Assembly: GCA_905183005.1 (NCBI GenBank)
Contig: CAJJDO010000098.1
Coordinates: 124,001 to 188,000 of the forward strand
Reading direction: 5' to 3'
Origin: Paramecium pentaurelia
Taxonomy: Eukaryota; Ciliophora; Oligohymenophorea; Peniculida; Parameciidae
DNA length: 64,000 nt
Below the pieces are notes generated by a model. That model saw only the letters and a list, made by a program, of their open reading frames with translations. It made no database searches and was not told where the DNA came from. Of the stretch, positions 36,924-49,540 are shown piece by piece (position 1 is the first letter of the stretch; each line of letters opens with the position of its first letter). The position numbers were made by a program, and so were the translations under genes.

Positions 36924-37245
36924 ATCTACTAAATTATAAGATGGAAATAAGTAATCTAATTCAAGTTTACTATCATCTTAATTCTTTTTTCGAATTTGAT
37001 TTAGATTTAGTTTTAAAGTTAGAGAGATTTTCCTTCTATTCTAGGTTTTATTTTGAACGTTAATCTAATTATGAAGAATGGACTTCTTCTAAATGATCTA
37101 GATCTTTATGTAAATCTATTAGAAGCATTACTAGTTTTATTAATTACTCCTTTTTTTATTTACCAATATTATTGTTGCCTCTCACTATTTTTTGATTTTT
37201 TAAGTTATCCCTTTAATTTCTTTCCATTTTTCTAGAAAATTTCAT
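36882..37245 (-). CDS. Unresolved hypothetical gene
   Basis: Purine-rich coding style on this strand: MKFSRKMERNQRDNLKNQK at the start and DDSKLELDYLFPSYNLVD with NPLLKGNYKQ at the end. The two ends lie in different frames, so at least one intron is needed. Candidates include a 19-nt segment starting GTCC, but the exact splice is not settled. An overlapping plus-strand frame also exists and cannot be fully excluded. No domain recognised. Confidence 0.3.
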
Positions 37246-37408
37246 TGAAAATTTATTTTTATGTTGTTTCTTAAGGGAAAATAGATTAAATAAATTTTTC
37301 TAGGAAAATTCTAAAACTGTTTAAATCTGATTAACGAATGATGATTATTAAATATTATATAAAAATTATAAATAATTATAATATACTAGATGAATAGGAT
37401 TATTTAAA

Positions 37409-39115
37409 TCATTTATGAGCATGTTCAAAGAATTATTATTTTTCAATATTTTAACTGAAATTTCTACTATGCTTAGATGATGAACTTGATGATTAATCAG
37501 TTGTTGATGAATTTTTATTAATACTCTGATTAGCATTAAATTCATAACCCTAAAATAATTCTTAATGATTTAATTATTAATACCTAAAGAAGTAGGATCT
37601 TTTAAAACTAAAAGATTCTATTAAATCAATTCATTATTCTCTTCATCTTCAATTAATATTTATTTTTAATCAAAATTATCTTCAGTTCTCTAATTAATAT
37701 ATATTATAAAAAAGAATACATTTGGTTGGAAGGGAGGAATTAATTCGAAATTTTATAATTTTTACCAAGGAAAGTTTTAAAACCATGGATGTTATTTGAT
37801 TTCTTAACTACCATTAAAACCTAATCTTTATTGAGGTTTTCTTTAAAGTAGCTATTTAAATTAAATTATCTTTTACTCTATTTATAAAATCAGCACCTTC
37901 TAATGACCAATTTTCTGGTAATTCAGATTTCTTTATTTAAACCTATTTAGCCATAATTTGATCTCTAATTTCCTATCTAGATCTTCCAACATATGGTCTC
38001 TAAAATTTATATGAATAAGTACTCTTCCTAACATAAATTCATAAGCAATGACTCCCAAAGCATAAAAATCAACAGCATATGTATGATTTTATCTATACAT
38101 CACCTCCGGAGCTAAATATTTATTATAATATATACCCATATATCCTGGTGTACCACTTGTATCACTTGAATTCTCGGGTTTCATAATTCTTGCAATACCA
38201 AAATCAGTCAAATGAACATATCCTTTATTGTCTAATACTAAATTTTCTGGTTTAATATCTCTATGAATTATTTTATTTTCATGCACATATTCGAGACTCA
38301 AGAATATACAAGCCACAAAGAACCCTCAAAATATAATAGTTTTGAATTTACTAGTCTACTCTTCATTAAACCTTCTCATTCTTCCTATATGATATCTTAA
38401 GTCACCTCCAGACATATAATCCATAATTAAGTACAGTGTTTCTCTATCTTAATAAGCATAATTCATATTAACTAAGAAAGGATGCTTTAATTCACTCAAA
38501 AGTATTCTCTCATTCATTACTGAATTAACACTCTTTTTTGTTATAATTCTACTATTACTAATATTCTTACAATGCTTTTGACATTTCTTTCATTGCATAT
38601 ACTTGTCCAGTTTTCTTATGCTCAACTTTCCATACTTTACCAAATCCTCCTATACCAACCACAAAATGAAAATGAAATGTGTTTCTACAATACAAATTAT
38701 CATTAAATAGTTCTTTTAATTAATTAATAGATTGTGTTTAAATAGATTGGACTTATTACTTAATTATTGGTGGTTTTGATTTACTTTAAGTAATTTCTCT
38801 TGCTTTTGCAAATAATGCCTATAATTATTATGAACTTTGATTCTAATTGTTTTATGCATCATTCATATCTAAATTTGGTGATTTGCTTTGTCTAATCAAT
38901 TTTGTTAAATTTGCAACATCAATCTGAGATCCTTTATGAGAATGTAATGCTTTTTGAAGATTTTGTTCAGAATTCTGTGGTGATACCTATGAACTATTAG
39001 GAACATTGATAGGCTGCCTGAAATTAATGAGAAGTTAAGATATCACAGGCTTTTTTAATGAGGTTGGACTACTTACCTAACTAGGTTTTCTAGAGCCTAG
39101 AATATTCAAGTGCAT
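37409..39115 (-). CDS. YANK/STK32-like Ser/Thr protein kinase
   Basis: Predicted protein kinase of 511 aa (502 if an optional 27-nt N-terminal intron is spliced). A Gln/Ser-rich leader of about 140 residues precedes GIGGFGKVWKV, VYAMKEM, GGDLRYHIGRMRRFNEEQ, IIHRDIKPENLVL, HLTDFGIAR and GTPGYMAPEVM. The GGDLRYH and HRDIKPEN forms resemble the STK32 (YANK) branch of AGC kinases. Seven introns: 38552-38570 (19 nt), 38325-38351 (GAG), 38112-38135, 38000-38022, 37852-37876, 37690-37719 and 37561-37583 (AAG). The C-terminus is Ser-rich. All catalytic residues are present. Confidence 0.85.
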
Positions 39116-40029
39116 CTATAAATTAATTATAAAATATAAATAAATTCATTACCTATTTTATGTTTATTTTCATTTTCTAAGTAAAATTAAATAAGTAAAT
39201 AAAATTCATTTATTTATTAAAGTATTTTCAAAAGATTTACATAATATATACTTATAATATTTATTTTTGTTTATACAGAATCAATATTAAATAGTTATAT
39301 ATTATAGATAATATTTGAATTCAAAATATTTCTATAATATTTAATTTATTACAAATTTAAACAATAATCTAAAGATCATATATTTTCCTTTTATTAAATA
39401 CCTATGAATTAGAATATAATTAAATTTTAAGAAGGACTTAAAGTTTTGCATATGAAATATTTAGAATTATTTAATTACTTTATAGTTTATTTCATAAAAG
39501 TGAGGTATATCAGAGCCTTGAGTAATATCAAACTGATAATTTCAATAAATCTTTACTTTAAAAAAAGTACTTTTTTAATTCTTAATATTACTATTTAATT
39601 TTGTTTAAGTTCTCAAATATGACTTAAACTTATGATATCTATTACTAAGTGTAACTGCTAAATTTAAATTCAGTATAGTATTCATAATTGCATTAAGGTT
39701 TAAAGAATAAATAATTGGATTTATATTCAAAATTAAATTTTTTATAAACTGAAAATCAAGGAGACTTAATTTATAAAATATGATTCTTTTACTTTTATAA
39801 TAATCTATTTTACTTATATATCAATAATCTTAGTTGTTAATAATTCAATTTATACTCTAGAGGTCATATTAAAATTAAATAATGTAGATTATTACAAATT
39901 TTAAAGATTTATAAAGTGATTATATTGCATGTTTAAATACGTAATAAATTTGAATAAATTAATACTTATTAATCTACATATAGGAGAATTCTTTTTCAGT
40001 GAAATTCTAATAAATTAATTAAAGCTGAA
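39116..40029. other. Non-coding region upstream of the kinase
   Basis: About 900 nt of AT-rich DNA with no recognisable gene. It presumably includes the kinase promoter. The only distinct structure is the putative retained IES at 39247-39273. Confidence 0.5.
39247..39273. mobile_element. Putative retained Internal Eliminated Sequence (27 bp)
   Basis: These 27 bases are present here and absent at the matching point in the second copy (40352-40355), where only TATA remains. The insert starts with TATACTTA and is followed by a second TA, so precise removal leaves one TA, as in Paramecium IES excision. The 27-bp length equals the shortest and commonest IES class. The ends match the TAYAGYNR consensus only partly (TATACTTA and, reversed, TATAAACA). 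Alternatives are a simple deletion between TATA repeats or a sequence error. Confidence 0.7.
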
Positions 40030-40030
40030 N
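40030..40030. other. Single-N assembly gap
   Basis: One ambiguous base separating two copies of about 1.1 kb. Confidence 0.95.
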
Positions 40031-41109
40031 CTGAGATCCTTTATGAGAATGTAATGCTTTTTGAAGATTTTGTTCAGAATTCTGTGGTGATACCTATGAA
40101 CTATTAGGAACATTGATAGGCTGCCTGAAATTAATGAGAAGTTAAGATATCACAGGCTTTTTTAATGAGGTTGGACTACTTACCTAACTAGGTTTTCTAG
40201 AGCCTAGAATATTCAAGTGCATCTATAAATTAATTATAAAATATAAATAAATTCATTACCTATTTTATGTTTATTTTCATTTTCTAAGTAAAATTAAATA
40301 AGTAAATAAAATTCATTTATTTATTAAAGTATTTTCAAAAGATTTACATAATATACAGAATCAATATTAAATAGTTATATATTATAGATAATATTTGAAT
40401 TCAAAATATTTCTATAATATTTAATTTATTACAAATTTAAACAATAATCTAAAGATCATATATTTTCCTTTTATTAAATACCTATGAATTAGAATATAAT
40501 TAAATTTTAAGAAGGACTTAAAGTTTTGCATATGAAATATTTAGAATTATTTAATTACTTTATAGTTTATTTCATAAAAGTGAGGTATATCAGAGCCTTG
40601 AGTAATATCAAACTGATAATTTCAATAAATCTTTACTTTAAAAAAAGTACTTTTTTAATTCTTAATATTACTATTTAATTTTGTTTAAGTTCTCAAATAT
40701 GACTTAAACTTATGATATCTATTACTAAGTGTAACTGCTAAATTTAAATTCAGTATAGTATTCATAATTGCATTAAGGTTTAAAGAATAAATAATTGGAT
40801 TTATATTCAAAATTAAATTTTTTATAAACTGAAAATCAAGGAGACTTAATTTATAAAATATGATTCTTTTACTTTTATAATAATCTATTTTACTTATATA
40901 TCAATAATCTTAGTTGTTAATAATTCAATTTATACTCTAGAGGTCATATTAAAATTAAATAATGTAGATTATTACAAATTTTAAAGATTTATAAAGTGAT
41001 TATATTGCATGTTTAAATACGTAATAAATTTGAATAAATTAATACTTATTAATCTACATATAGGAGAATTCTTTTTCAGTGAAATTCTAATAAATTAATT
41101 AAAGCTGAA
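40031..41109. repeat. Second copy of the contig-end duplication (1079 bp, IES-free)
   Basis: Same sequence as 38924-40029 without the 27-bp insert. It repeats the kinase first exon (40031-40222, minus strand), which is therefore a duplicate fragment, followed by non-coding DNA. Confidence 0.9.
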
Positions 41110-41300
41110 AGAGGAAAAACTTAAATTATCTATTAAAATCTATATAGATTAAAGAAATAAAAAATATATGTTAGTTAACATATTATTGTTTTTTTAATTA
41201 ACTTAAAGAAATTAAGTTTTACTAAAATGAATTTTAAAGCTTGGAGAATAGAGTATATATTGAAATTTTCTTATTTGATTTTAATACATAATATGTATTT
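40223..41300. other. Non-coding region
   Basis: AT-rich sequence, largely the second copy of the contig overlap. I see no gene or RNA. A minus-strand frame remains open through much of it by low TGA frequency, but its composition is not protein-like. Confidence 0.45.
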
Positions 41301-41649
41301 ATTTTATGTTTAAACCGACAGTCACATATTGTGAAATATAAAAAAAATAGAAAATTATTATTGGAATGCATTTATTTGAGCTTCCAAATAGATAGCCTTA
41401 CTTTACTATTGTAGGATCAAGAAATGCTTAGAGATAAAAAACAAGATCATAAAACTAAAATAAAAAATTAGAATTTTTGACTTCAAAACATATGTCAACT
41501 CTACCAGTAACACCTGCAAGTAAATCTCCATCTTTTTTGGAAAGCTCTCGACTTTTAGTATTAAAGTAAGTTAATCTCACTCCAAGAATTAAGTAATTAA
41601 AACCAAAAAAATAAGTATAAATCAGATAGCAAAAGACTGAAAATTTCAA
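41301..41649 (-). CDS. Possible secreted or membrane protein, low confidence
   Basis: A frame begins with a signal-like MKFSVFCYLIYTYFFG and continues with protein-like sequence (TKSRELSKKDGDLLAGVTGRV, then FLDPTIVKQGYLFGSSNK). The frame stays open far beyond, into sequence that looks random, so the true end and any introns are unknown; the left limit given is arbitrary. No family recognised. Confidence 0.25.
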
Positions 41650-42222
41650 TAAAATATGTAATTAATCACTTAGATTAAATTAATCTTTAGTGATACCTCA
41701 ATAAAAGAAGGTGAAAAATTCAATAAGAATTTAATAGATTGATTCTTAACCTTCAGATTAATAAGATTTTATTGATTATGTATGTATTTAAAAATTAATA
41801 TGATAAAATGATTTCAATATCATACATTTTATGCGAATTTTCAGGTAAATTTTTACTAAATCTGATCTGCTTTAATAATTATAAACAAATTATATATATG
41901 TATAAGAATATTTATATATAATCAGTAGACAAAAACATATTATTTGTTGTATAGTTGATTTAATTGTATTATATAAATATATATATATTTTTACTAGCTT
42001 TGATGAATCTAATATAATTATTTAACTGAATCTTAATTAAATATTCATATTTTAATCAATATAATCTTGTAAATAATTTAATATATTATTTATATTATTT
42101 AAATAAAACAGAAAAGAATGTATAAACACTTTTAAGGCTTATTAAACAATTAGATTCTAAAGGAAATAATACAATCTTAATTTTTGAATGTATTTTAAGT
42201 AATATATTTAAATTAAATTTTA
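41650..42222. other. Intergenic region, nothing recognised
   Basis: About 570 nt of AT-rich DNA with short TA runs. No frame shows coding character and no RNA gene or repeat is visible. Confidence 0.5.
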
Positions 42223-45100
42223 TCAATTTGCTATGTAAGAATTTGATCTACCAAATCTATTAATTTCATCTGCTGCTTGATATTAATAGTGATCTATAGC
42301 CATTTATATAGCATTTATTCCAGAATTCTATTTTAATTAGATACTATTTTTACATTCTTTATTGAAATATCTGCTCCTTGACGGAGTAAAAATTATATAA
42401 CATCTCTTGCTCCAGTTCTAGCTGCCCATATTAAAAATGTATTGCCATTTTAATCTTGAGTATTAATATTAATATTTTGATCATGATGGAGTAAATCTTT
42501 TAAATCTATTAATCTATGATCTTCAATTAAGGAGAAGACTCTTTCAATATTTGATTTATCATTCTAAGAGCTTTCTTATAATAACATATTTCGAAATAAC
42601 AAGGAAGAAGGATCCATAGATGATTATGAATTAAAATGTTATTTCATTTAAATTTATCTTTAGGATTCATTATTCACTTAAGGTTCAGTATCTTTTTATA
42701 TAGTTTAAAATTTTTAAGTTTTTTATTGATTAAAAATAGTATTTGTATTAGTATTAGTATTGGCATGTAATAAAGTTTATAAATTACTGGTACTTCCTTG
42801 GATGAGTTTTGTGGAAGTAGTAAATTTTTGATTGGTCAACAATTTCTTTTATCTTTAGTGTTTCTTTAAAAATAATCCTTTAGTTATCATTGGATTTAAC
42901 TCTTTCTATAAGGTTTTGGATTCACTCTTCTTATAATTTAATATAAATACAGAGCCTGTTGGAGATTGGAGTCTGCTTCTAGACATAGAAGGTATATTTA
43001 GATTAGAAGGTTGTTCAGTTTTGATTCTATCTTTAGTATTGAATTTATCGAGATCTCTCATGGTTTTACAATATTCGATATATATTTTTTCTAGGGCATT
43101 AATTTAATGACTAAAATAATCTTCAAATAAACCAACCTAAATAAAACTAAACTTATTTGAAAATTAATTTTTGATTATGGTTTAATCTCTTGAAGCCAAT
43201 TGGATTTCTAATTGATTGATCAATTATAACTCTCTTTATAAAAAACATTGATACATTGGATATCAAGATTATCTTAATTTTGAATTATAGAATTTGTAAT
43301 TTCTGGAAATTTCATTAATTCTTCATGTAGGAACTTATTTTTGGTTTCATCATCTATAGTATTGACAATTACTTTTAATTCAGCTTATTTTAAATCATTT
43401 ATTGAAACTAAATTTAAAGCATAATAAATGTAATTAATTTTAAAGTAATTTTGCATTTCAATATCACTTAAATCTAATTATGAACCAGAAGGACTTAATA
43501 TACTATTATCAACTTAATGGATATCGAAATATCTCTAAGAAACTTAATAAAAGATATTGTGAATTTCATATAGTTATTTAGTTTTGCTTTTCTTATATTG
43601 AAGATATATTTACATTTATATAAATATTATACTGATCTACTCCAACTTATCCAGTACTTTTACTGAGCATTTCATAATAAGTATCTTAACAAACAGGATA
43701 GTCAAATATTTCATTTTTATTATTTTGAATATTATCATTATCAATTCTTGTTTCATATTTAGTTTCTAAACATTTTTAAACATGATTTTATAAATAATAT
43801 CTTGTAAATTAACATGCTTTAAAGGAATTAAAATTTTCAATTGCATCATTATCTTCTTAAGTTTAAATGACTCTATCTCCAAATTTTTTGACTAATCTCA
43901 AAGCAAATTTGCTAGAAAATATTGGGACATCGTTTACTTTTGAAGCATTTATTTTGAAACTAAAGAATAAATATTAGATTATTTGGTTTCTTTAACTTCA
44001 ATTTATTCTTGGTATGGCTAAATTTCATTTATATAACTAGGTAATTAAAATTCTATTTATTATTCATTTTCTTCATATATAACTGTAATTTTTAGTTTTT
44101 TATTTGAAATTTATTGAGTTATCTATTAAAGTTCAATCTTACTTTTATCTTTATTATCTTTCCTATCATTCTTTTTATCTTTTAAAGCTTCTACAATAGT
44201 TTTTAAAGGAGTAAGAGATTCAGTTTCTTAAACACTATAATTATAATTAATTTTTGATTGTTTCTTTGCAATAGTACTTAATTTTTAATTAAATTTAGAT
44301 TCATTAATTTTTGGAGTTCTTTCATCAGGCATATTACTTAATGTTTAAGTAAATACACGATCTGTTAAATTAAGAAATTCTTTTTTTTTTTTTATTTCAA
44401 GATCAACTAAAGTTTATTTTTCTCTATGTGTATTTAATAATTATGCAAGTTTTCTCATTAAATGACAACTCTTTTCATTTAATGATTCAATTTCATTAAT
44501 CTATTATTTAATATCAATTTTAGTAATTTTAGAGCTATTATAGTTAATTTATGTAAAATGATATTATTCACCTAAAACCTCTGCTAATTGTACTTTTGGC
44601 TAAAATTTAATTGATTCACTTATAAGAGAAGTAGTAAGAGGTTATTATTATATTTATTCAATTTATTTCTAAACTTAAGGTATTTGAGGTTATACATCTT
44701 TTTGTATTTCCTCAAAATTATCTTTAAGTTCCTCTTATTTAGAAATATTAAAGTTATTTTAAACTAGAATAGTCTCAGTTTTATTTCTATGATGTAATTA
44801 TGTAATGCGAAAGTCTCCTAAATTTGCACTTGTTTTACGTGTTCTTACAATTGCTGTTTTAGGAGTATCTTAAGATTCTGTTTTCATAACTGTTGTCAAG
44901 AGTGGAAGTTTAGAAGAAGAATCTTTGAATAGTCTGGAAGAATGTTTAGCATATACCAAATATTTATTTCCTGTTATGATAGTTGAGCTGCCATTCTTTT
45001 TGTGTTTGCTAGGGGCAGTTGTAGTAGGAGATGCTACACTTTATAGATATTGTCTATTTGTCATATTTGCGAGAAATTTGTTTACTTATGATTATTTCAT
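42223..45100 (-). CDS. Ankyrin-repeat protein with coiled-coil N-terminal region
   Basis: A 926-aa protein, mostly polar and probably coiled-coil in its first half (INEIESLNEKSCHLMRKLAQ). The C-terminus carries about two ankyrin repeats: NTQDQNGNTFLIWAARTGA, RDVIQFLLRQGADISIKN and SGINAIQMAIDHYQYQAA. A middle block KFALRLVKKFGDRV has no family I recognise. Introns are 43912-43937, 43592-43613 (AAG), 43232-43254 (GAG) and 42328-42353, with an exon total divisible by three. The first of three in-frame Mets (45100, 45064, 44887) was chosen. A scaffold role is likely but not shown. Confidence 0.75.
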
Positions 45101-45533
45101 TATTGTTTAAATTACTATATAACAACTTATATGTTTGCATTGTTCAGTTGATAAAAATATTTTTTAAGTATTATTTATATTACTGACATTTTTAAGATTT
45201 CAATCATTTATAATACATTTATTAATTTAGACAAACCTATATAATTCATTTCAGAATGAATTTTAAGAATGTTATCAATAAAATTAAGGTTGTATATTTT
45301 AAATTTAGATATTATTGAGATTCTAACTTTAGATTTTATTTATATTTCATTATTTATATAATTATTAATCAAATGACTGTCTATTATATTCTAAGAGACG
45401 ATTTATTTTTTATTTTTAATCATAATGATTCTATAATTAGTAAAATATTAAAAATCCATAATTTTTATACTATATTATAATTATATTAAATTATATATGT
45501 ATTTTATTTATTAATAGAAAATTGCTCATTAAT
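45101..45533. other. Divergent intergenic region
   Basis: 433 nt between two divergent genes. No gene or repeat recognised; it must contain both promoters. Confidence 0.5.
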
Positions 45534-47186
45534 ATGCTACAAAATGAAGACTTTTGTACTTATCATCCATAATATCCTATTTAAATGATATCTCTAAACC
45601 CTATAATATTTCCATAAAGAAAAATTTGTTGCCAATGTTTATTATCTTGTATTGATTAAAATGATTTATAAGAAAATGGATTAATAACTTTTGAAGATTT
45701 TTATAACAAGCTAGAATAATAAAGGAATAAAATAATTAAGATTAATAAAATATAGTAAACAATCTTAAAATCAATGAATGAATATTATTAACAATGCAAG
45801 ATCATACTAGATGAAAACCTACTTAATTTAATGAAAATTCAAACGGAAATTGAAAAATTATTATCATAAGGCCAAAGACCTTTGCCTTAAAGTGAAATAA
45901 AAATGTTTTCAGATATTTTGATTCATGATTTCGATTATAATTAAAAAATAATAGAAGATTTAAAAAATAATTTAGATTCTGCTTAAAAGGAAATTTTGAA
46001 TAAATTAAACAAATTTAAAGAGGAAAATTCTATTAATATTTAAGTTAATATAAAAGTTCATGAGAAATAAAATTAAAATATTATAACTATTCCTATTCAT
46101 TACAAGGTTTAAGAATAAAAATGGAGGTTTGGCAATGCCGATGATTAAATTTATGTTAATAAAAAAGAAATAACAAATTTAAATACAACATTTTTTTAGA
46201 ATAATATTTAGTCAAATGAAACTTTAATCATTAAAAATAATAAAATAGTAATCTTTTTAAAGGATAAATAATATTAAATATTTTAATTAAAATTATTGCT
46301 CTCTGAAACCATTTTAACAATTAAATAATATGTCCAACAAAAGGAGGGTATTAATCCTTCTGAATAAAAAATCATATATTCGGGGAGAGTGCTTTAAGAT
46401 TATGAAAAATTAGAAGATTTAAATTTATATTAATATATAAAATTATTTGACAATGAAGCAACTCTGTTATTGGACATCAATAAAACTAAGATCAATCTTT
46501 TTAGCATTGATGAAAAACCTCACTTTATAAAATTGAATCCAAAATTTACTTTTGAAAATATCATACATGAAATTCAATATCATTTCGATATTCCTTATAA
46601 GATGATTTCTTCAATATTATTTAATAATACTCCCCTTTAATAAAATTAAAAGATTTAGGATTTAGTAGAAATTTAAACCTAGCCCTTTGAATTAACAATT
46701 AAATTATCTAGGCCCATAATTCTAGCAAAAACCTTATCAGGCAAAATTATAATCATAAATTCTCAAGAGTTTGAGACAATTTAAAATATTAAGAAAGAAA
46801 TTGAAAATAATTATAATATTCCAATAAGCCATTAATACATATATTATAAAAATGATTTACTTGATAATTCAATGTCCTTGATTAAGATTGGTATTAAATA
46901 ATTAGATATGATAAATATTAATTTTCTATTAGATGAAAACTTTACTTAAAAATTTTCAATTTAAGTAAATAACTTTTATAATAAATGGAGATTAATTCAA
47001 ATTTAACCTTTCTTAGAAGTCATCAATAGCCTATCAGATATTGAGATTGTTGGAATACCTTCTTCATAAGCTAGTTGTTTTATAAAAGGAGTCAGGGTAA
47101 CAGATGGTAAAAACTTTTCTGATTTTAACATGAAAAAAAATGACATAATCTGTTTTGGTCTTAAATTTTAAGCTTATTCTTATTGA
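45534..47186 (+). CDS. Ubiquitin-fold protein with N-terminal Cys/His motif
   Basis: Single-exon gene of 550 aa. Near residue 253, ILTIKQYVQQKEGINPSEQK, then IIYSGRVLQDYEKLEDL, follow the ubiquitin pattern ([20 protein letters not shown] in type, then RLIFAGKQLEDGRTLSD). Later segments (EIQYHFDIPYKMISSILFNN and EIENNYNIPISHQYIYYKND) look like further, more diverged ubiquitin folds. The N-terminus FCTYHP and KICCQC may form a zinc-binding unit like a B-box. No protease or ligase domain is visible and no C-terminal GG for processing. The role is unknown, perhaps a scaffold in ubiquitin signalling. Confidence 0.75.
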
Positions 47187-47551
47187 TCTATATAATTTGA
47201 TATAATCATTTAACTATAATAAATTTGTTTTAAATTTATTAATTTTCAATATTATACTATTATATTAATTTTTTATAAACAACTAAGAACTTATAGGATA
47301 TTTAGCATTATATATTGTATTAGATTGCAATAAATAAAATTAAATAAAGAGATTTAATAAATTATTTCAAGTTATATCAAATATTTAGTATGATAATTGA
47401 AATTCTATGAATAGTTTTAATTAAAAGTTTTTACCTTCTCTTATATAAGTAATTGTTATTATGTATTTAAATAATGGTTCTTTTAATTTAAATTGATTCA
47501 TTTCATCTTATCAATGATTTTATTCCTACATGATAATTTTCTAAAAAGTAT
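47187..47551. other. Intergenic region, nothing recognised
   Basis: AT-rich 3' flank of the ubiquitin-fold gene. No structure recognised. Confidence 0.45.
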
Positions 47552-48030
47552 TCAAAATATATTTTAAATCTTGTTGCATTATTTGACAATACATTTATTT
47601 GATAAATCAATTGATTGTTAAACTTTGATTATTGAATTCATTTAAAAAAAAGAAAAATTTTTTTGTTTATCTATAGTTGCAATTAAAAATTCACCCAAAA
47701 ACAGAGTTTAATTCTAGTTATCTTTATTCAAAATTTAAAAGAAAATCTATTCTTTAAAATATAAATAGACAATCTTGTATAATTTATAGAATAACAATTT
47801 AGATAATTATTTATTATAGATATTATTGCAATTATTAATAATTCTTTCTAAATTATTATTATTTGAAATACATATTTTGTTCATATTCTTAACATCGTTG
47901 CAAATAGCACTTAATATTAAATAACATTTACTAGCAAATTCAGTTTTATGATGATTTTTATAAATACTTTTAGTTTTTTTTTAATATAAATCATACAAAA
48001 AATGAAAGATATATAATTTTTAATAATATC
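47552..48030 (-). CDS. Possible hypothetical gene, start unknown
   Basis: A frame ending at TGA 47552-47554 is open across the region and in part looks protein-like: KTEFASKCYLILSAICNDVK, LERIINNCNNIYNKQLSKL, LYFKEQIFFQILNKDNQNQT. No ATG lies at a convincing upstream position and no introns could be fixed, so the right limit is arbitrary. It may be a decayed gene. No family recognised. Confidence 0.3.
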
Positions 48031-48099
48031 TAATAATATGTAATGATGAGATACTTTAATTTAAAGTTGGTATAATTGTATGGTGATTAAATAATAAAA

Positions 48100-48978
48100 A
48101 TGATTGCATTATTATTTTGTGTCTTATCTTTTCTCCATCTCTCTATGGCAAAGAAATGTTAATGCAACGAGATATATTTTGAGGACTTATGTAGAGATGC
48201 AAGAGGATGTTATTTTGAAACTAAATCTGGTATTTGTGAAGAAATAAATTGCCTTGAAAGAACTAGTGAGGATTGTTCATATTTCGCTGGAAAATTAAGA
48301 TGTTATTGGGACATAACGATTGGATTTTGTTAAGAATTGTCAGGATGTGAGGAATTGTAAGAAAATGAAAAGGTTGATTCTAACGAAGAAAATTGTTAAG
48401 AAATTGATTGCCGGTGGGATTATTAGTAGAAAATTTGTGTTTCAGATGCTGATCAGAGAATGTGCTAAGATTATGATGTTCAATTTTGTATTGGGGCTAT
48501 TTAAGTTGTTGGTATGTAAAAGAGTGAATGCGTTTTAAATGGAGAAAACGGAGACTCTTGTATTGCTTTAGAAAAATGCGAAGATATAACATATAACAAA
48601 TCTTGCAATAAATTATATTGTAAATGGGAAGATGATGAATGTAAGACCAAAACGTGCAGCGATTATAGTATAGAAGAATGTCCAAGTTTTAATAAATTAA
48701 GTTAACAACAATGTTATCCTTCTCATTCAGGATGCGTTGGATTTGTTTGTAGTGATTTTGGTGTAAAATTACAATGTTAAAATCACCCAAGGTGTTTTTG
48801 GAGTAAAAATCTCAATTCTTGTCATCAATAAACATGTGATAAGGCTACATATGCAACTTAATGTCTCAGTTTCAGCTATGCCGTAGAAAACACTGAATGC
48901 AAATGGGATAGTGTTGGTTGTCATTCATGCTATTAGATTGCATTGGTTTTCTATTTAATTATCTATATATTCTATTGA
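48100..48978 (+). CDS. Cys-rich surface-antigen-like secreted protein
   Basis: Single-exon gene of 292 aa with a signal peptide (MIALLFCVLSFLHLSMA) and a hydrophobic C-terminus (ALVFYLIIYIFY) that could direct a GPI anchor. Between them Cys residues recur in a C-x-W-x(5-8)-C arrangement: CYWDITIGFC, CRWDYQQKIC, CKWEDDEC, CFWSKNLNSC and CKWDSVGC. This periodic pattern is characteristic of Paramecium surface (immobilisation) antigens, which are normally several times longer. I infer a short surface-antigen-family member. Its base composition is less AT-rich than its neighbours. Confidence 0.75.
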
Positions 48979-49024
48979 TATATATATACATATATTAATT
49001 ATTATATATATATATATTATTTAT

Positions 49025-49534
49025 TCATTAACTTTTGTTTTCTGTCTTTAATTTTTATCTTTTCTTTTTCATATACTTTTAATAGTAAGAACGAACTTAT
49101 GGAGGGGATCTTGTTTTTATGATTGCTGCCATAGCTTTCCAATCTTTTGATGATCCTTCTTTTATTGCTTATTTAAATAATCTCCTTTCTTCCTCTGTCC
49201 AGGGATTCTTGTTCTTGGTTTTCTTCTCTAAAACATTATTCTATCATTTACCTTCCTTACTTGTCTAATTACAAATTTACTCCAAATATTTATGATATTG
49301 TTCAATACCTTCATCCATTTATTGTGGTTATACTAAATAATTTTCAGGGAATATTTCGAAGTTGTCTTATAGTATTTTATGGATTTTTGGATGTTTATTG
49401 AACATATTCAAATTTTCAACTAAATTTCCTGTTAACTATTCCAAAAGAGCTGTAGCTTATTCGTAATCCTGAAGACATTAAGCTACAAATATTTTTGATA
49501 TTAGAATTTAATTTGTTTATGAGTTATTTAACAT
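49025..49534 (-). CDS. SANT/Myb-like (SHAQKY-related) protein
   Basis: A 161-aa protein with one 24-nt intron (49228-49251). The C-terminal half is a single Myb/SANT repeat: PWTEEERRLFKQAIKEG, DWKAMAAIIKTRSPPQVRSY, YQKYMKKK. The TRxPxQVxSxxQKY helix resembles one-repeat Myb proteins. The N-terminal half (DYEQATALLEQLTGN) has no known domain. Its start codon is only 6 nt past the TGA of the ATG18 gene and in the same frame, so it could be expressed separately, by re-initiation, or as part of a longer protein. Confidence 0.65.
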
Positions 49535-49540
49535 ATTAAA

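Larger units (their letters stand above)
38924..40029. repeat. First copy of a contig-end duplication (1106 bp, IES-containing)
   Basis: Repeated at 40031-41109 after the N at 40030. The two copies agree except that this one carries 27 extra bases at 39247-39273. It contains the first exon of the YANK-like kinase and upstream non-coding DNA. Confidence 0.9.

Noticed and set aside
37053..37235. 60-aa plus-strand hydrophobic frame
   Set aside because: Pyrimidine-rich antisense of a polar minus-strand frame; no homology or start context.
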